Source of the DNA: Isochrysis galbana
Lineage: Eukaryota; Haptophyta; Isochrysidales; Isochrysidaceae
Direction: 5' to 3'
Length of the DNA: 64,000 nt
Assembly: GCA_018136815.1 (NCBI GenBank)
Contig: CM030932.1
Coordinates: 2,564,234-2,628,233 of the forward strand
Of the stretch, positions 32,258 to 41,823 are shown piece after piece. The notes below the pieces were generated by a model. The model was not told where the DNA came from. It did no database searches and saw only the letters and a program-made list of their open reading frames with translations. Within the stretch, counting starts at the first letter, position 1, and every line of letters begins with the position of its first letter. The position numbers were made by a program, and so were the translations under genes.

Positions 32258-34301
32258 TCAGAAACCCGGAATAGAGTTGAGCAGTGCAGCCTCGAGCATT
32301 GGGTCTACGTCCTCGGGAAGTTCTTCCATGTCGCATCCTGCTCCGTGGCAAGGCAAGCTATCACGGAACCCTCCTCCCGAATGGCGGAGTTGCCCAGGCG
32401 CTGGAGCATATGCAACCTGCTCATCAGTCAAAAAGTAGCAGACGGAAAGGAAGATGAAGATAAAGAAGGTGCAAAAGAGAGCGAGTAGTGCCGTGTAGAA
32501 GGAGACCGTCTGCAGCCAATTATACTGTCGTTGGCCAAGCCATCTTCGCAAATAAAAATCCACAGTTCGTTGTCCCCACAATCGCTTGTTGAAGCGTTGG
32601 ATCCACCAACGAAGCCCGAAGCCGCAGCACAGTACGCCTAGTGTAATCGCGGCCAGCACGAGAAAGGCCAACCGCAGAAGCATGTGCAGACGAGGCACCT
32701 ACGCATGGATGCGTGCAAACGTTAGTGAACATGGGGTGGTGATGTAATAGGGAGGAAACCAGATTCTCACCGGAGCGCTAGGCTTTCGCCAAAGAATGCT
32801 CACCGGCTGGGACGAATGAAGGCAAATGAGTGGGCTGGCGTGGGCGAAGCGTGCGACTCACCTCCTTAAGCACGACCGCGTTGACTTCCGTCGGAACCCC
32901 GCGGAAGACGCGGGGCCCCTCGAAACTGTAGAGAGAATCTAAAGATCTGCCCTCGCACATGAGAGAATCGAAGTTGAGGAACACGGGTAGAGACGAGGAG
33001 GGGATAAGACTCTGCCCTAGCCCAGTCACGTGCAGGGCGATCTTATCGTCGTCAAAATGCGTCGAACAGGACGTCACAAAGTGTCGAAGATTCATGGGGT
33101 CCGTCTCGATCCTCACCGCACCTTCACCGGTGACTATGGCATCTCCAGATCCAATGTACACGCCTAGGAATCCATAGACGTCGAAATGAGCAGATGATTC
33201 AAACGTCACATTGTGCATCTCCATCACAGTCGATCGGGCCGGCATCAGCAGGGGAAAGGCAAGTCGATCGTCATTGTAGCATGCAGCCATTTCGAATTGG
33301 TCGATGTGCAACCGACGGAGAGTGACGTTTCGGATTTGAACCTTCCATCCCAGCACCTCAGCCTGAGGGTGCAAGTGCCCTCCTAGTACTTCCTGCGGGA
33401 ACCTCACATGGGAGATGGAGTCCTGAACACGGGACTCAAGCAGCGAAGACATCCATGAAGGCGATTTATGACAGCCGTCCGGCATGGAGCCATCCCGCAG
33501 CCATGGCCAAGAGACGAACGCGAGCGCGAGTCCGTATGAAGCTGCAAAAGTGAGGAAAGCCAACAAGACCGGAAGGAGCACCAGCAGCCCGCAGGACCAC
33601 GTGACGCAGTCTCGCGCTTGTTTGCTCTGCATCCAGCTTGGCGCCTCATGCAACACTATCGAGCCGATTTGTCGCGAGAAGAAGGAGCGCCGTGTTGCTT
33701 TCTGCGCCATGAGAATTGTGCGGGCTTTCTGCCAGCCTTGTGACACGGTTTCCTTCGCCCCAGATATGGCTGTCCAGCGCCGAGAGCTTGGACTCGTCGT
33801 GCCCGAGAGCATGGACCATCGCAGCCCATCCGACGATGCTTTGCGGCCCGTACTGGGTTGCTTGGACGAGCCCGCGTGCTCGTACACGGGTCCAAACGAG
33901 TTGGGGAGCTTGCTCTCGGCGTCGGCTCCTTGTTTGGCTCGCCAAGCTTCATTTCGCCAATCGCTCTCCGTGTTGATGGATTGCTCTTCAAGCGGTGAGA
34001 GTAGGGCATCTGACATGTCGATTACTAGGCCGGCATCGCCGGTCAGCGGGGCCGCGTGGCGCTCCTCGATGGTGTCAGTCGAGCGCCGGCCGTGTGCGAG
34101 CTCGCTTGTGCCATGAGACGAGTGACGGTAGATGCCTTCGGCAATGGCCTTGGCCATCTCCTCACTGTCGCCATCGGCCTGCCGAGGCTGAGGATGAGGC
34201 AGCGCCGGAAGTCGAGCCCGGGGAGGAGGAGACGGAAGCGGCTGCTCGCCCACGATCCGGAAGCCCACCACCTTCCTCGGCTGCTCCTCTGGCTTGCCCA
34301 T
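32258..34301 (-). CDS. Unrecognised three-TM membrane protein, 2 exons (626 aa)
   Basis: Exons are 34301-32862 and 32698-32258, joined by a GT-AG intron (AAGGAG|GTGAGT ... GCGTAG|GTGCC) that keeps the frame (VVLKE then VPRLH). The N-terminal ~230 residues are hydrophilic and probably cytosolic. TM1 is at about 236-264 (CGLLVLLPVLLAFLTFAASY). A soluble domain at about 300-475 has a repeated beta-rich pattern and two NVT sequons (325, 364), suggesting a lumenal or extracellular side. Exon 2 adds TM2 (about 487-507) and TM3 (about 545-568), then a short acidic tail. The beta-rich domain (WKVQIRNVTLRRL...VYGFLGVYIGSGDAIVTGEG) is reminiscent of LEA14/WHy-like or DUF3712-type lumenal domains, but I cannot assign it. 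Translation past the donor would give a different, shorter C-terminus. Confidence 0.7.
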
Positions 34302-34309
34302 CTCGAGCT

Positions 34310-35155
34310 CTCTCTCTCAAGATGCCTCCTCTCCTCTCCCTCCCTCCTCTGCCCCTCTCTCCCACGAGCACACACACTCTCTCCCTCCCTCCCTCTCTCC
34401 CTCCTCCCTCCCTCCCTCCCTCCCTCTATCTCTCCCCCCCTCTCTCTCCCTCCTTCTCCCAACCCGCTTCCTCCTCGGCTCTGCGGCCCCACGAGCCGAT
34501 CCGGCCCGCTCCCAACCACCTTCCTTCCTGGATATCTTTAACCCTTAATCAGGGGATCGTCACTAGATGCTCAGATGTAGAGTAGAGTAGAGAGTCATCA
34601 AATACCTATCTATGGTAGTAGTCGGGCGGTCATTCACCACTGAGAGAGAGCAGGCAGGGGGGGGAGGGGGGAGGGGAGAGAGAAACAAAGAGCGAGTAGA
34701 TAGAGTGATAATCATAACAACGTTGAGCGTTAGTGCTGCTACTCTCACTAGCCTTGCACCAACACCAACACCAACACGCAACACGCCAACCCACAATCAA
34801 TGCACGTAATGCGTAATGCACAATGCACAATGCACATGCACATGACCGCACCAAATCCCAAGGCACAAGCACAAACAAAACTAAAACAAAGTACAAAGTA
34901 CCTGATACCTGATTATACCTTGCCTCTTGCAGGCCCCCGGCTCCCTTTAGAACTCCCCACAAGCTCATTGGTCATTGGCGGGTGAAAAATCCCCGAAAGG
35001 CGTTTAACGTTTAACACGGAACAAGCGTTAAACGACGCAACCCTTATGGCACAACCCACATATCACATATCCCATATCCCATATCCCCCCCCCCGGGATC
35101 CGGGCCCCATGGGCGAGTCTGTGGGAGTCCCTCAACACTAATCTAGTGCACAACG
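34310..35155. other. Spacer with CT-rich tract and short AC repeats
   Basis: 34310-34480 is strongly CT-rich, directly upstream of the membrane-protein gene. 34755-34850 has ACCAACACCAACACCAACAC and ACAATGCACAATGCACATGC short tandems. About 35050-35090 has CATATCCCATATCCCATATC. No gene was seen. Confidence 0.5.
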
Positions 35156-35159
35156 TATT

Positions 35160-35820
35160 CAAAGCGGGCGCCCTTACTTACAACGCCCTATAGCAAGGAG
35201 CAAGGAGGACTGCTCGGCATATGTCGATCGAGCACCTACTACCGACTACCGAACACCTTCACTCATGAAGGCCGCATAATTACATAATTCACAAGGAACC
35301 AACAACAGGCCTGCCCGGAACCCGCGCTTTGAACCAGGCTCGTGGTAGCGCACCCGAGCCGAACCCCGGATACCGAAGACAAAGGAATGAAGGGGGGGAG
35401 GGGAGGAGGTGGAGGAAAGGGAAGTTAAGGGCGGTGACAGTAGGGATGGGGAAGTACCCTAGTCTAGTAGGTGTGTAGCCCAGAATCTTCAGATGTTTTT
35501 TTTTACATAATTCACAAGGAGTTTCTAGACTCATGGGAAAGCGTAGTCGCCCACGCGCTGCGCGTCCTCGAACAAGCGTCGGAGCGTCCGCCATCGGATG
35601 CCGAGAAAACGGCTAGTCATGAAAGCGAAAATCTGTCTGAAGAGTCGGATGAAACGGAGCATGAGCATAAAGAGATCAAGGTCATGGTCTCGGAAGACGA
35701 AAGATTCATATTAGCAAATTCAACAACATATGGTTGCATACCAACACCGATTATCTGAGAGAAATCTCGGACACCGGAAATGTAGCGAGCTCAAAAGAGA
35801 TACAACACTACCACTTGTGC
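35160..35820 (+). mobile_element. LINE ORF2 fragment, split by a SINE-like insertion
   Basis: 35160-35297 encodes FKAGALTYNALYSKEQGGLL and continues, across the SINE-like insert, with EFLDSWESVVAHALRVLEQ, RPPSDAEK, KVMVSEDERFI and DTGNVA..KEIQHYH. The second part is clearly homologous to the LINE at 49509-50960 (WDEIVGHATRVIERS, RPPSATEG, EVRVSEDEKYI, DTGNVAEVGEIQHYH). The homology stops near 35820. The fragment has frame changes and no reverse transcriptase core, so it is a dead copy. Confidence 0.75.
35298..35502 (+). mobile_element. SINE-like element, copy 3, with 18-bp target-site duplication
   Basis: TTACATAATTCACAAGGA is exact at 35280-35297 and 35503-35520. The 205-bp insert runs from ACCAACAACAGGCCTGCCCG, through CCGAAGACAAAGGAATGAAG and GTAGGTGTGTAGCCCAGAAT, to CTTCAGATG plus T8. 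It is noncoding and colinear with the copies at 22585-22800 (reversed) and 22965-23205. A T-rich 3' tail, like those of the local LINEs, suggests it uses LINE machinery. Confidence 0.88.
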
Positions 35821-35829
35821 AGCACGCAG

Positions 35830-36190
35830 CACCGTCATTTTGATGTTTGATGGCTCGCGGCCAGCCGCGCAATGCATGCGCGCGAGAGGCTGGCAGCAGA
35901 TGCCAGCAAGGGCGAGGTGGAGGGCGCAGGCGACGCTGTGCGCCCGCGCAGGGCTTTGGTCTGCATGCCCCGGTGTAACCGTGCCCGGGGAACGCAGGCG
36001 CGCGTCGCACAGTGCCAATTCTGCTGCTCTTTCGTGCTGGTCGACGTCAATTTCGAATTTCGCACGAGCGCGCAAACGTTTTCGGGTCTGTGTGTTGAAA
36101 TGGCGTCAAAAATGTGCATATTTCTCATTAGATTCTGCCGCCTAGTACACCCATTACCAGTAGCATACCGTAAGATCTTGTGATAAAACC
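35830..36190. other. Intergenic, nothing recognised
   Basis: GC-rich spacer; ORFs here overlap on both strands and resemble no family. Confidence 0.35.
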
Positions 36191-36195
36191 TCTAT

Positions 36196-36250
36196 CTTGA
36201 CTTGGTGAATTTTCACCCTTAGAAGTTAAAAGCCCTGTTTGACCGCCCTA
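36196..36250 (+). repeat. Family C repeat terminus
   Basis: GAATTTTCACCCTTAGAAGT followed by AGCCCTGTTTGACCGCCCTA is the 3' end seen at 17326 and 41414. It abuts the 5' region of the ARM/IQ gene, so it may have been inserted into that promoter. Confidence 0.6.
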
Positions 36251-36395
36251 CGCCCTACCATGGATGTGGAGGCGGATGCCGTGAACACGGAACACACAGG
36301 GAACACCGCTGAAACGAATTTTGCGACTGAGGACTTTGCGGAGACGGAGTCGCTGGCTGCCTGCCTCCCCCCTGCTTCCCTCCCGAGCCCCCTAC

Positions 36396-37721
36396 ATGGC
36401 CGCCATGAGCGAAGCCGAGGTGGAACGCCTCCTGGAACGCGTAGCAAACGGCGTTGTAGGCGCAGAGAGGTATGAGCTGGCCGCACTGCTCTCCAAGACT
36501 GCAGCCAAGGCAGAAGGTGAGGCAGGGCTGGCCGCGAAACTGCACGTTCTGTGTCTGCCTCCTCCCAGACAGGCGGTGACTCTGGCGACCTTGCCTAAGC
36601 GTGCTGAGGTGCATCGACCCGATATCGGCGCTGCCAAAGCGTTTTGCCCGTGTGCTCACAGATCTCTCCCTTGGCCACAGATCCCGTCCTGAAAAAGCTG
36701 GGCAGACTGAGTACTAGCTTCGTAGATTGGCTTGGCGCAGAAGAGCCACTGGTCAAAGCGTATGCGTCATGCATCCTTGCAAATATTGCATTTATTGAGG
36801 AGGGACAGGAGGCCGTGTTTAATGCTGGTGGCATCACTCCATTGTTGTCGTTGTTGAGGGAACATCAGGATACGAAGGTTCGTGCTTTCCATAAGACTAC
36901 CGCCAACGCTGAAGTGCGAACCCCCCTCCCCTGTCATGCAACCACCCACCCCCCTCCTCAATCACACCCGTTACGTTTGATGTGGCACCTCTTGCAGGTG
37001 AAGACTCACGCAACAGCTGCAATCCAAAATCTAACCTTCAAGAATGCAGCATGCTGTGCATCGGTCTTGCAGGCCCGCGGTGATAAGCTTCTGAAGAGGT
37101 TGCTGAGCCATTCGACTGAAGATGTCGCGCAATTCGCTGCTGGCGCAATCGCTAATTTGCAGCTATATCGTGGAGCTGACGATGGATCCAAGGGGGAGCG
37201 TGATAAGAAGAACGCCGGGTGTGGGGGTCCGAGCACCAATGAACAGACTCGCGCGGCTACGTCCTTGCAAGCGTTGTGGAGGGGACACAGAGGACGACGA
37301 TGGTGAGACCTACCCCGTCCTTACATGCACGCCTAGGCTGCAATTTGCTGGTCCACAATGGCAATTCCTGACGCAAAGCACTGAGCGCTTGTTCTTTCCA
37401 CCCTTTTGCTGGCTTAGGTACGTGGATATGAAGAGGTGGTCCGAAAAGAAAAAGCCGCGATACTCCACCTTCAGCGTCCATGCTGTGCGAAATGAGCTCG
37501 AAACTAGTCAAAAGCGGATTGGCCCCGCAATGAATCGCCTATCTGTCATCCCGACCCAGAATCCCTTGTTGCCTCCTACTCGAGCTGAATCTGCAAGGTT
37601 GGCACCACCTAGCTTGCTGCCACCTCTCAGTCGCCATGCACCTCTCCCTCCACTGAGCAGTCCCAAGCTCCCCTCACCCGGGTTGCTGGCCCCGCGTCCC
37701 CCCTTGGGGCTAGCACGCTGA
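36396..37721 (+). CDS. Armadillo-repeat protein with IQ motif, 4 exons (about 308 aa)
   Basis: Exons 36396-36516, 36681-36877, 36998-37302 and 37418-37721 join in frame with GT-AG introns (AGAAG|GTGAGG, CACAG|ATCCC, CGAAG|GTTCGT, TGCAG|GTGAAG, CGATG|GTGAGA, CTTAG|GTACG). Armadillo-type helices are clear (VKAYASCILANIAF..EGQEAVFNAGGITPLLSLL, then HATAAIQNLTFKNAACC and VAQFAAGAIANLQLY). These suggest a protein-interaction scaffold. An IQ calmodulin-binding motif follows (SLQALWRGHRGRRW). The last exon is Pro/Ser-rich. The ATG at 36396 (TACATGGCC) is chosen because it precedes the helical part; an in-frame ATG at 36321 is an alternative. Similar ARM/IQ combinations occur in cilium or cytoskeleton-linked proteins, but no specific role can be read. 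Confidence 0.75.
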
Positions 37722-37729
37722 GTTGCGGG

Positions 37730-38385
37730 CCGCCATAGTCATTTATTCACATCGGGGAGAAGTCGCAACCAAGAATCCCTCAAACTAACTAGGAGGCTAG
37801 GTACGAGCACAATCGTGGAAATTCTTCAAGCAACCAAGCAATGATTGGCCAAGTGAGATGAGGAGTGAGCAGGTTTGTTGGAGGCCAATAGCCGTCCGAC
37901 GACCATGGAGTTCGCTATTTCGAGGACTGTGGCCAACGAGCCATATAGGTAGGCAACAGCGATCTAGGCATTTTGTAGATCCTTACGGTGGTAATGTGCA
38001 GGGAATGTGTCATGAAGGGAATATGTGCGTGGTGCGCTAGGAAAGTCCCTTTTGACAGCTCCTGTCTTACGTGCAGCGCCCCCCCCCCCCTCCTCCCCCC
38101 CATTGGCGAGACGGCAGCTGCCCCCCCCACCCCCAACATGAAAAATACTGCCGACTTCTTATTGGGCCTACATACACACGTCGCTCACAGTGTTTTCAAA
38201 GACAAAGACACCGCCCTTACCCTTACTACTTACTATTCCCGCTACACGGCGGGAGACTGAGACTGCGCATGCAAAGAGGGTGCAACTCGAGGTTCCTTTT
38301 TTTTGTCACGCCCCTCCCGGCTTTTTAGGTATATAATTTCTACCGACCCCTAACTTCGCCCCTAACTCGGAACACGGGGACCCAT
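37730..38385. other. Intergenic, nothing recognised
   Basis: C-run at about 38082-38100. No gene supported up to the assembly gap. Confidence 0.4.
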
Positions 38386-38485
38386 NNNNNNNNNNNNNNN
38401 NNNNNNNNNNNNNNNNNNNNNNNNNNNNNNNNNNNNNNNNNNNNNNNNNNNNNNNNNNNNNNNNNNNNNNNNNNNNNNNNNNNNN
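38386..38485. other. Assembly gap (100 N)
   Basis: One hundred undetermined bases. They truncate a minus-strand open frame at 38486-38865, so the real extent of that gene is unknown. Confidence 0.99.
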
Positions 38486-38865
38486 GCCCCAGTCACCATC
38501 ACTCCATCCGCAAGCGTGTGAATGAGCTTCAGCATGCGTGCGAGCATGACTTGAGCGATCGCAGTGTCGTCATAACTCGCCAAAGAGGTGCGATTCACAA
38601 GATGGATGTCAATTGTGTAGAGCTCCCGATTCCCCGCTCGCTGGAGGCTCTCGGCCGCGATTGCGCGCGAGACCCGCACTCGGCGGTCGCGCATGAGCGT
38701 GGATGCTGCGAGTGCGAGGACGGCGTCGAGCGCACCGCTGGCCCGCTGGAGAAGAGGGTCCTGAGGGGCTTCGACGGGCGCAAGAAGCTCGGCCGCACCG
38801 GCGAGGAGCAGCTGAAGCAGCCGGGGGGCGGTAGTGATCGGAGGCGGGAGGCGGGTGCGTGCCAT
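38486..38865 (-). CDS. Partial hypothetical protein running into the gap
   Basis: From an ATG at 38865 (MARTRLPPPITTAPRLLQLL) the frame stays open into the gap. It looks alpha-helical and protein-like (SRAIAAESLQRAGNRELYTI, IDIHLVNRTSLASYDDTAIA, MLARMLKLIHTLADG). I do not recognise it. It lies just downstream of an acceptor-like CTGCAG, next to the Fanzor-like exon on the same strand, but the frames do not join cleanly. Whether it belongs to the same transcript is open. Confidence 0.35.
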
Positions 38866-38959
38866 GGGGCCTGCAGGGGAGGAGGCGAGGAGGAGAAGGG
38901 AGGGGAGGAGGGGAGGGCGGGGGGCGGGGGCGGGGGGCGGGGGGGCGGGGGGCGGGGAC

Positions 38960-39733
38960 CTGCGGAAGCTCCTTGGTGCTCACGCCAACTGCGCTGATGA
39001 TCTCTATCCTGCCAGGGTCTATCCCGACGATGAAGGCGCCTTCGCTTCCGTTTGACCACCTTGTTTGGGCTACGAAGTCCGCGGGAGATGCAAACAAACC
39101 GCAAGAGGGCAGGCGGTTGTTTTCCCGCTCTTTCTGCGTTGATGTTCGCGCTAGTCGGCGTTTGTTGCAGGTCGGTGTCCTTTCGCAGCCAGCACACCGC
39201 TTTAGCTGCACACTTGCGCCAATCCCGTCGGTGGAGAAGGCGTAGTCGAATCTCTGCCAAAACCCGTAAATTAATTGCTCAATCGCGGGGTGCATCACGT
39301 CGCGTTCGGAATCCTGGAACATACCGCGCTTTTCCGCAATAAGCGATTCGTCGTTCTTGCCACGCCGTTTTTTCCTTGGTGGTAATGATGCTGAGGCGGG
39401 AGCTGCTTCTTCAGCTGCGAACGATCTTAAGGGTGGCAGGTCCCAGACAACCTTATCTTTTCCACGACCGTCGTTTGCCACAGCAACCGAACTCTTTCGC
39501 ATTTTTCGCTGTCTTCCTCCAACAATGGCGGAGAGCCCCCACCGGGAAGCGAGCTGCATGGCTTGCTCGCCGTAGAAGGTTCCGAACAGAAAGTGGGGAG
39601 GCGGAGCGAGTGTGGCGAGGAGGAGCGTGTATATGAGCGGCATGGCGTGTTGTTTTGGGCGCGCGTGGTGCTTGGTAGCGGACGTGAATTTGAGCGATGC
39701 GGCGTGCGCCATCCAGAGCACACCCCGTCGCAA
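38960..39733 (-). CDS. Fanzor (eukaryotic TnpB-like nuclease) fragment
   Basis: Fanzors are eukaryotic relatives of TnpB, RNA-guided DNA nucleases carried by transposons and some large viruses. Seen here: a lysine/arginine-rich stretch (LPPRKKRRGKNDES), then FDYAFSTDGIGASVQLKRC (about 39200-39260), which fits the family F-x-TDG-x-x-x-S signature, and GAFIVGIDPGRIEIISAV (about 38985-39040), which fits the RuvC-I motif with its first catalytic aspartate. Cysteines between them (CAGCERTPTC) are noted without assignment. The frame ends at a donor-like GCAG|GTCCCC (38959), or earlier at GGC|GTGAGC, into a C-rich stretch. RuvC-II, RuvC-III and the zinc-finger region are not found before the gap, about 475 bp away, so this is a fragment or an incomplete gene. 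The N-terminal ~60 residues of the frame do not resemble the family and the true start is uncertain. Confidence 0.6.
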
Positions 39734-39863
39734 TGACCTTCCTTTTCTTGTTAACGGCGTGGAAATGGAAATGGTGGCGGTTTAGCCTGCCAAAGGGTAA
39801 GGGCCTCACCTCAAGAGGGCAGCATATGATTAATTCGATGCGTAGGCCATAACACTAAAGACG
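39727..39863 (+). repeat. 137-bp direct duplicate of the end of the two-TM ORF
   Basis: Identical to 40111-40247 except at two positions (near 39735 and 39756). It carries the last ~42 codons and the 3' flank of the small gene at 39928, without its 5' part. The left breakpoint falls at the edge of the Fanzor-like frame. Confidence 0.92.
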
Positions 39864-39927
39864 TGACGTCCGGCGGACGACACGCACCCAAAGTTTTTCG
39901 GATAATAATGTTAAAGGCGGGTGCACC

Positions 39928-40236
39928 ATGTCGATCTACCTTCAATACAGCAAAGACAAGTACGACGTCATTCGGCTAAAAGATGCGATACTAAGGTTGT
40001 TTATAGTCTTTGTCGCTGCCATCTTAGTACCAGGCGGCTTTACCATGGCATTCTTACAGAAGTCAGGATTGAACGCCGCCATACAGTTTGGAATCGCGCT
40101 GGGAGTAAGCGTCGCAATAACCTTCCTTTTCTTGTTAATGGCGTGGAAATGGAAATGGTGGCGGTTTAGCCTGCCAAAGGGTAAGGGCCTCACCTCAAGA
40201 GGGCAGCATATGATTAATTCGATGCGTAGGCCATAA
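39928..40236 (+). CDS. Small two-TM protein, unknown (102 aa)
   Basis: I do not recognise the family. The protein opens MSIYLQYSKDKYDVIRLKDA. It has two hydrophobic helices (about 23-43, LFIVFVAAILVPGGFTMAFL, and about 52-72, IQFGIALGVSVAITFLFLLM) and ends in an aromatic/basic tail (WKWKWWRFSLPKGKG). Base composition is much less GC-rich than the surrounding host genes, and codon choice is mixed, so it may be of foreign or mobile-element origin (inference). A near-identical duplicate of its 3' part lies upstream at 39727-39863. No promoter was identified. Confidence 0.6.
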   Translation: MSIYLQYSKDKYDVIRLKDAILRLFIVFVAAILVPGGFTMAFLQKSGLNAAIQFGIALGVSVAITFLFLLMAWKWKWWRFSLPKGKGLTSRGQHMINSMRRP

Positions 40237-40249
40237 CACTAAAGACGCA

Positions 40250-40675
40250 CCCCGCACATCGTCGCCCGCCGACTGTGAAGTACATCACCACCTCGCCGAC
40301 CGACGCGGTTCCCGCCGGGCAGTGCCTGGACACCTCCGCCGCCCGACCATCGGCGCAAATGCCGCGGAGATCCCGTTTGTACTATAATAAGGGGGTCCTT
40401 TAAGTAGAACTTATACCGTCCACATGGGGGGCACTTGCGGAAAAAACAACCAAACCTGAGGTTGCACCCTCTAATACCAAACAGAAACATCATTAAGATT
40501 CAGGGCTAACACATACTACTAGACCGGTATCCTCTACCTCACGTCTGACACCGCCCTTACTTCCCTTCCTTACGCCTCTATTACCTATATTAAGAAGTTT
40601 TTTAATATTAAGAAGTTTTACGCCTCTTTTACCTTCCACCTTCCTCCCTCGTTCGTCGTTCCTTTTTCGTTATGA
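40250..40675. repeat. Spacer with SINE-like and LINE-tail remnants
   Basis: About 40495-40580 resembles the reversed SINE-like element (ACTAGACCGGTATCC, GACACCGCCCTTACTTCCCT). 40588-40622 holds two ATTAAGAAGTTTT units like the LINE 3' end. No gene was seen. Confidence 0.45.
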
Positions 40676-41104
40676 CGATAGGGTCATGGAGCACGCCACG
40701 CTCCCCTCTTCTCTCTCCGCCCACCGTGCCGCGCCGGCCGACCAAGACATGGAGGACGCCATGCAACCGCACCGCCCGCCAGCCAGGGCCATCCCGATGC
40801 GACCTACGACCTACGGCACGCCGACGCAAGTACGCGCGCTGTGCGAGAGCCGATACTCCCCCGCCCTCTCCCCCTCCGCCCTCTCCCCTCTCGTCTGCCC
40901 CCCCCCCCCCCCCTCCCCCCCCCCCCCACACACACGACGCCGACAAGACAAGTACGCGCTGTGCGAGAGCCGATACCCTGCGGGAAGAGAGAGAGGGAGA
41001 GGCTCGCGCGGGAAGGCTCGCGCGCGGTCGTGATCATGTCGGCGAGCGCGCGGATTGGCGTGACTGTGCGGGTGGCCCCTGTGTATGTGGTGTCTGGCGG
41101 GGCC

Positions 41105-41414
41105 CCCCATATGGATGGATCGTCGAAAACGGGCACGCACCGCGCCCGGTTTCGATTCGAAGTTGAGCGTTTTAGCCCTTCGCGACTGTATTTAGCGTCT
41201 TTTGTCAGTATTTGTGTTTGATTACGTTTTGTGTTGGGGACCTGGGGGGGGGGGGGGTCCTGAGTCCTAATGGGCCCCGGATATGTGCTTGTTGGGTGTA
41301 TTGCCAATACTGTATTGGGAAGTTTCTACTGAAAAAATTCTCAATTTCCTCAATTCTGAGATGGTCCTTTTTTCACCCCTACCCCTAATAAAAAACCTGT
41401 TTTTAACCGCCCTA
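41105..41414 (+). repeat. Dispersed repeat family C, copy 2
   Basis: Colinear with 16995-17326 (see that copy) and ends ACCTGTTTTTAACCGCCCTA. Upstream, at about 40678, is the GGGTCATGGAGC motif, and a C run occupies 40899-40927. Confidence 0.75.
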
Positions 41415-41429
41415 CCCCTACCTACCATT

Positions 41430-41590
41430 CAGCACCAAGCCCCTAAGTAGAGCACGAAGGAACGGGCCGCAAGGCGAGTGGAAGGAGTGGTAAGGAAAGC
41501 GGGCGTGGCTCCAAGGTAGAAGGGCAGGGCCGAGCGCGCGGCGAGACTATTAAGAAGTTATTTTTAAGAAATAACATTATGTAGTAATTG
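41430..41590 (+). mobile_element. LINE 3' end (tail only)
   Basis: CCCCTAAGTAGAGCACGAAG, GCCGCAAGGCG and GGAAAGCGGGCGTGGCTCC, followed by ACTATTAAGAAGTT, match the 3' ends at 28240-28371, 50830-50960 and (reversed) 54870-54990. No coding part is retained. Confidence 0.75.
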
Positions 41591-41823
41591 TTTTATAATG
41601 ATAGTTTGGCTTTAGTTCATGACTAAATCAGCGCTAATCTTTTGTATAAATAGATGGGACCTCTCAACCATCAACCACGGAGATGCTATCTATGTGAAAA
41701 ACACACAAGAGACCCGCTTTGTGACGTCTGGACGATACACTCGATGCCGAATGCCGGGTGTATCTGTGAAGGGGATGACAACTCGCCATCAAGCCACCGC
41801 CTCAGCCTTTCATTGACACATGT

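Noticed and set aside
34043-34585. ORFs opposite the start of the membrane-protein gene
   Set aside because: Antisense shadows and CT-rich low complexity.
37122-37417. Start of a separate gene at 37122
   Set aside because: The protein-like part begins only at 37418 and joins exon 3 of the ARM/IQ gene in frame.
40629-41307. Several ORFs on both strands over a C-run
   Set aside because: They arise from the homopolymer and from repeat family C sequence.
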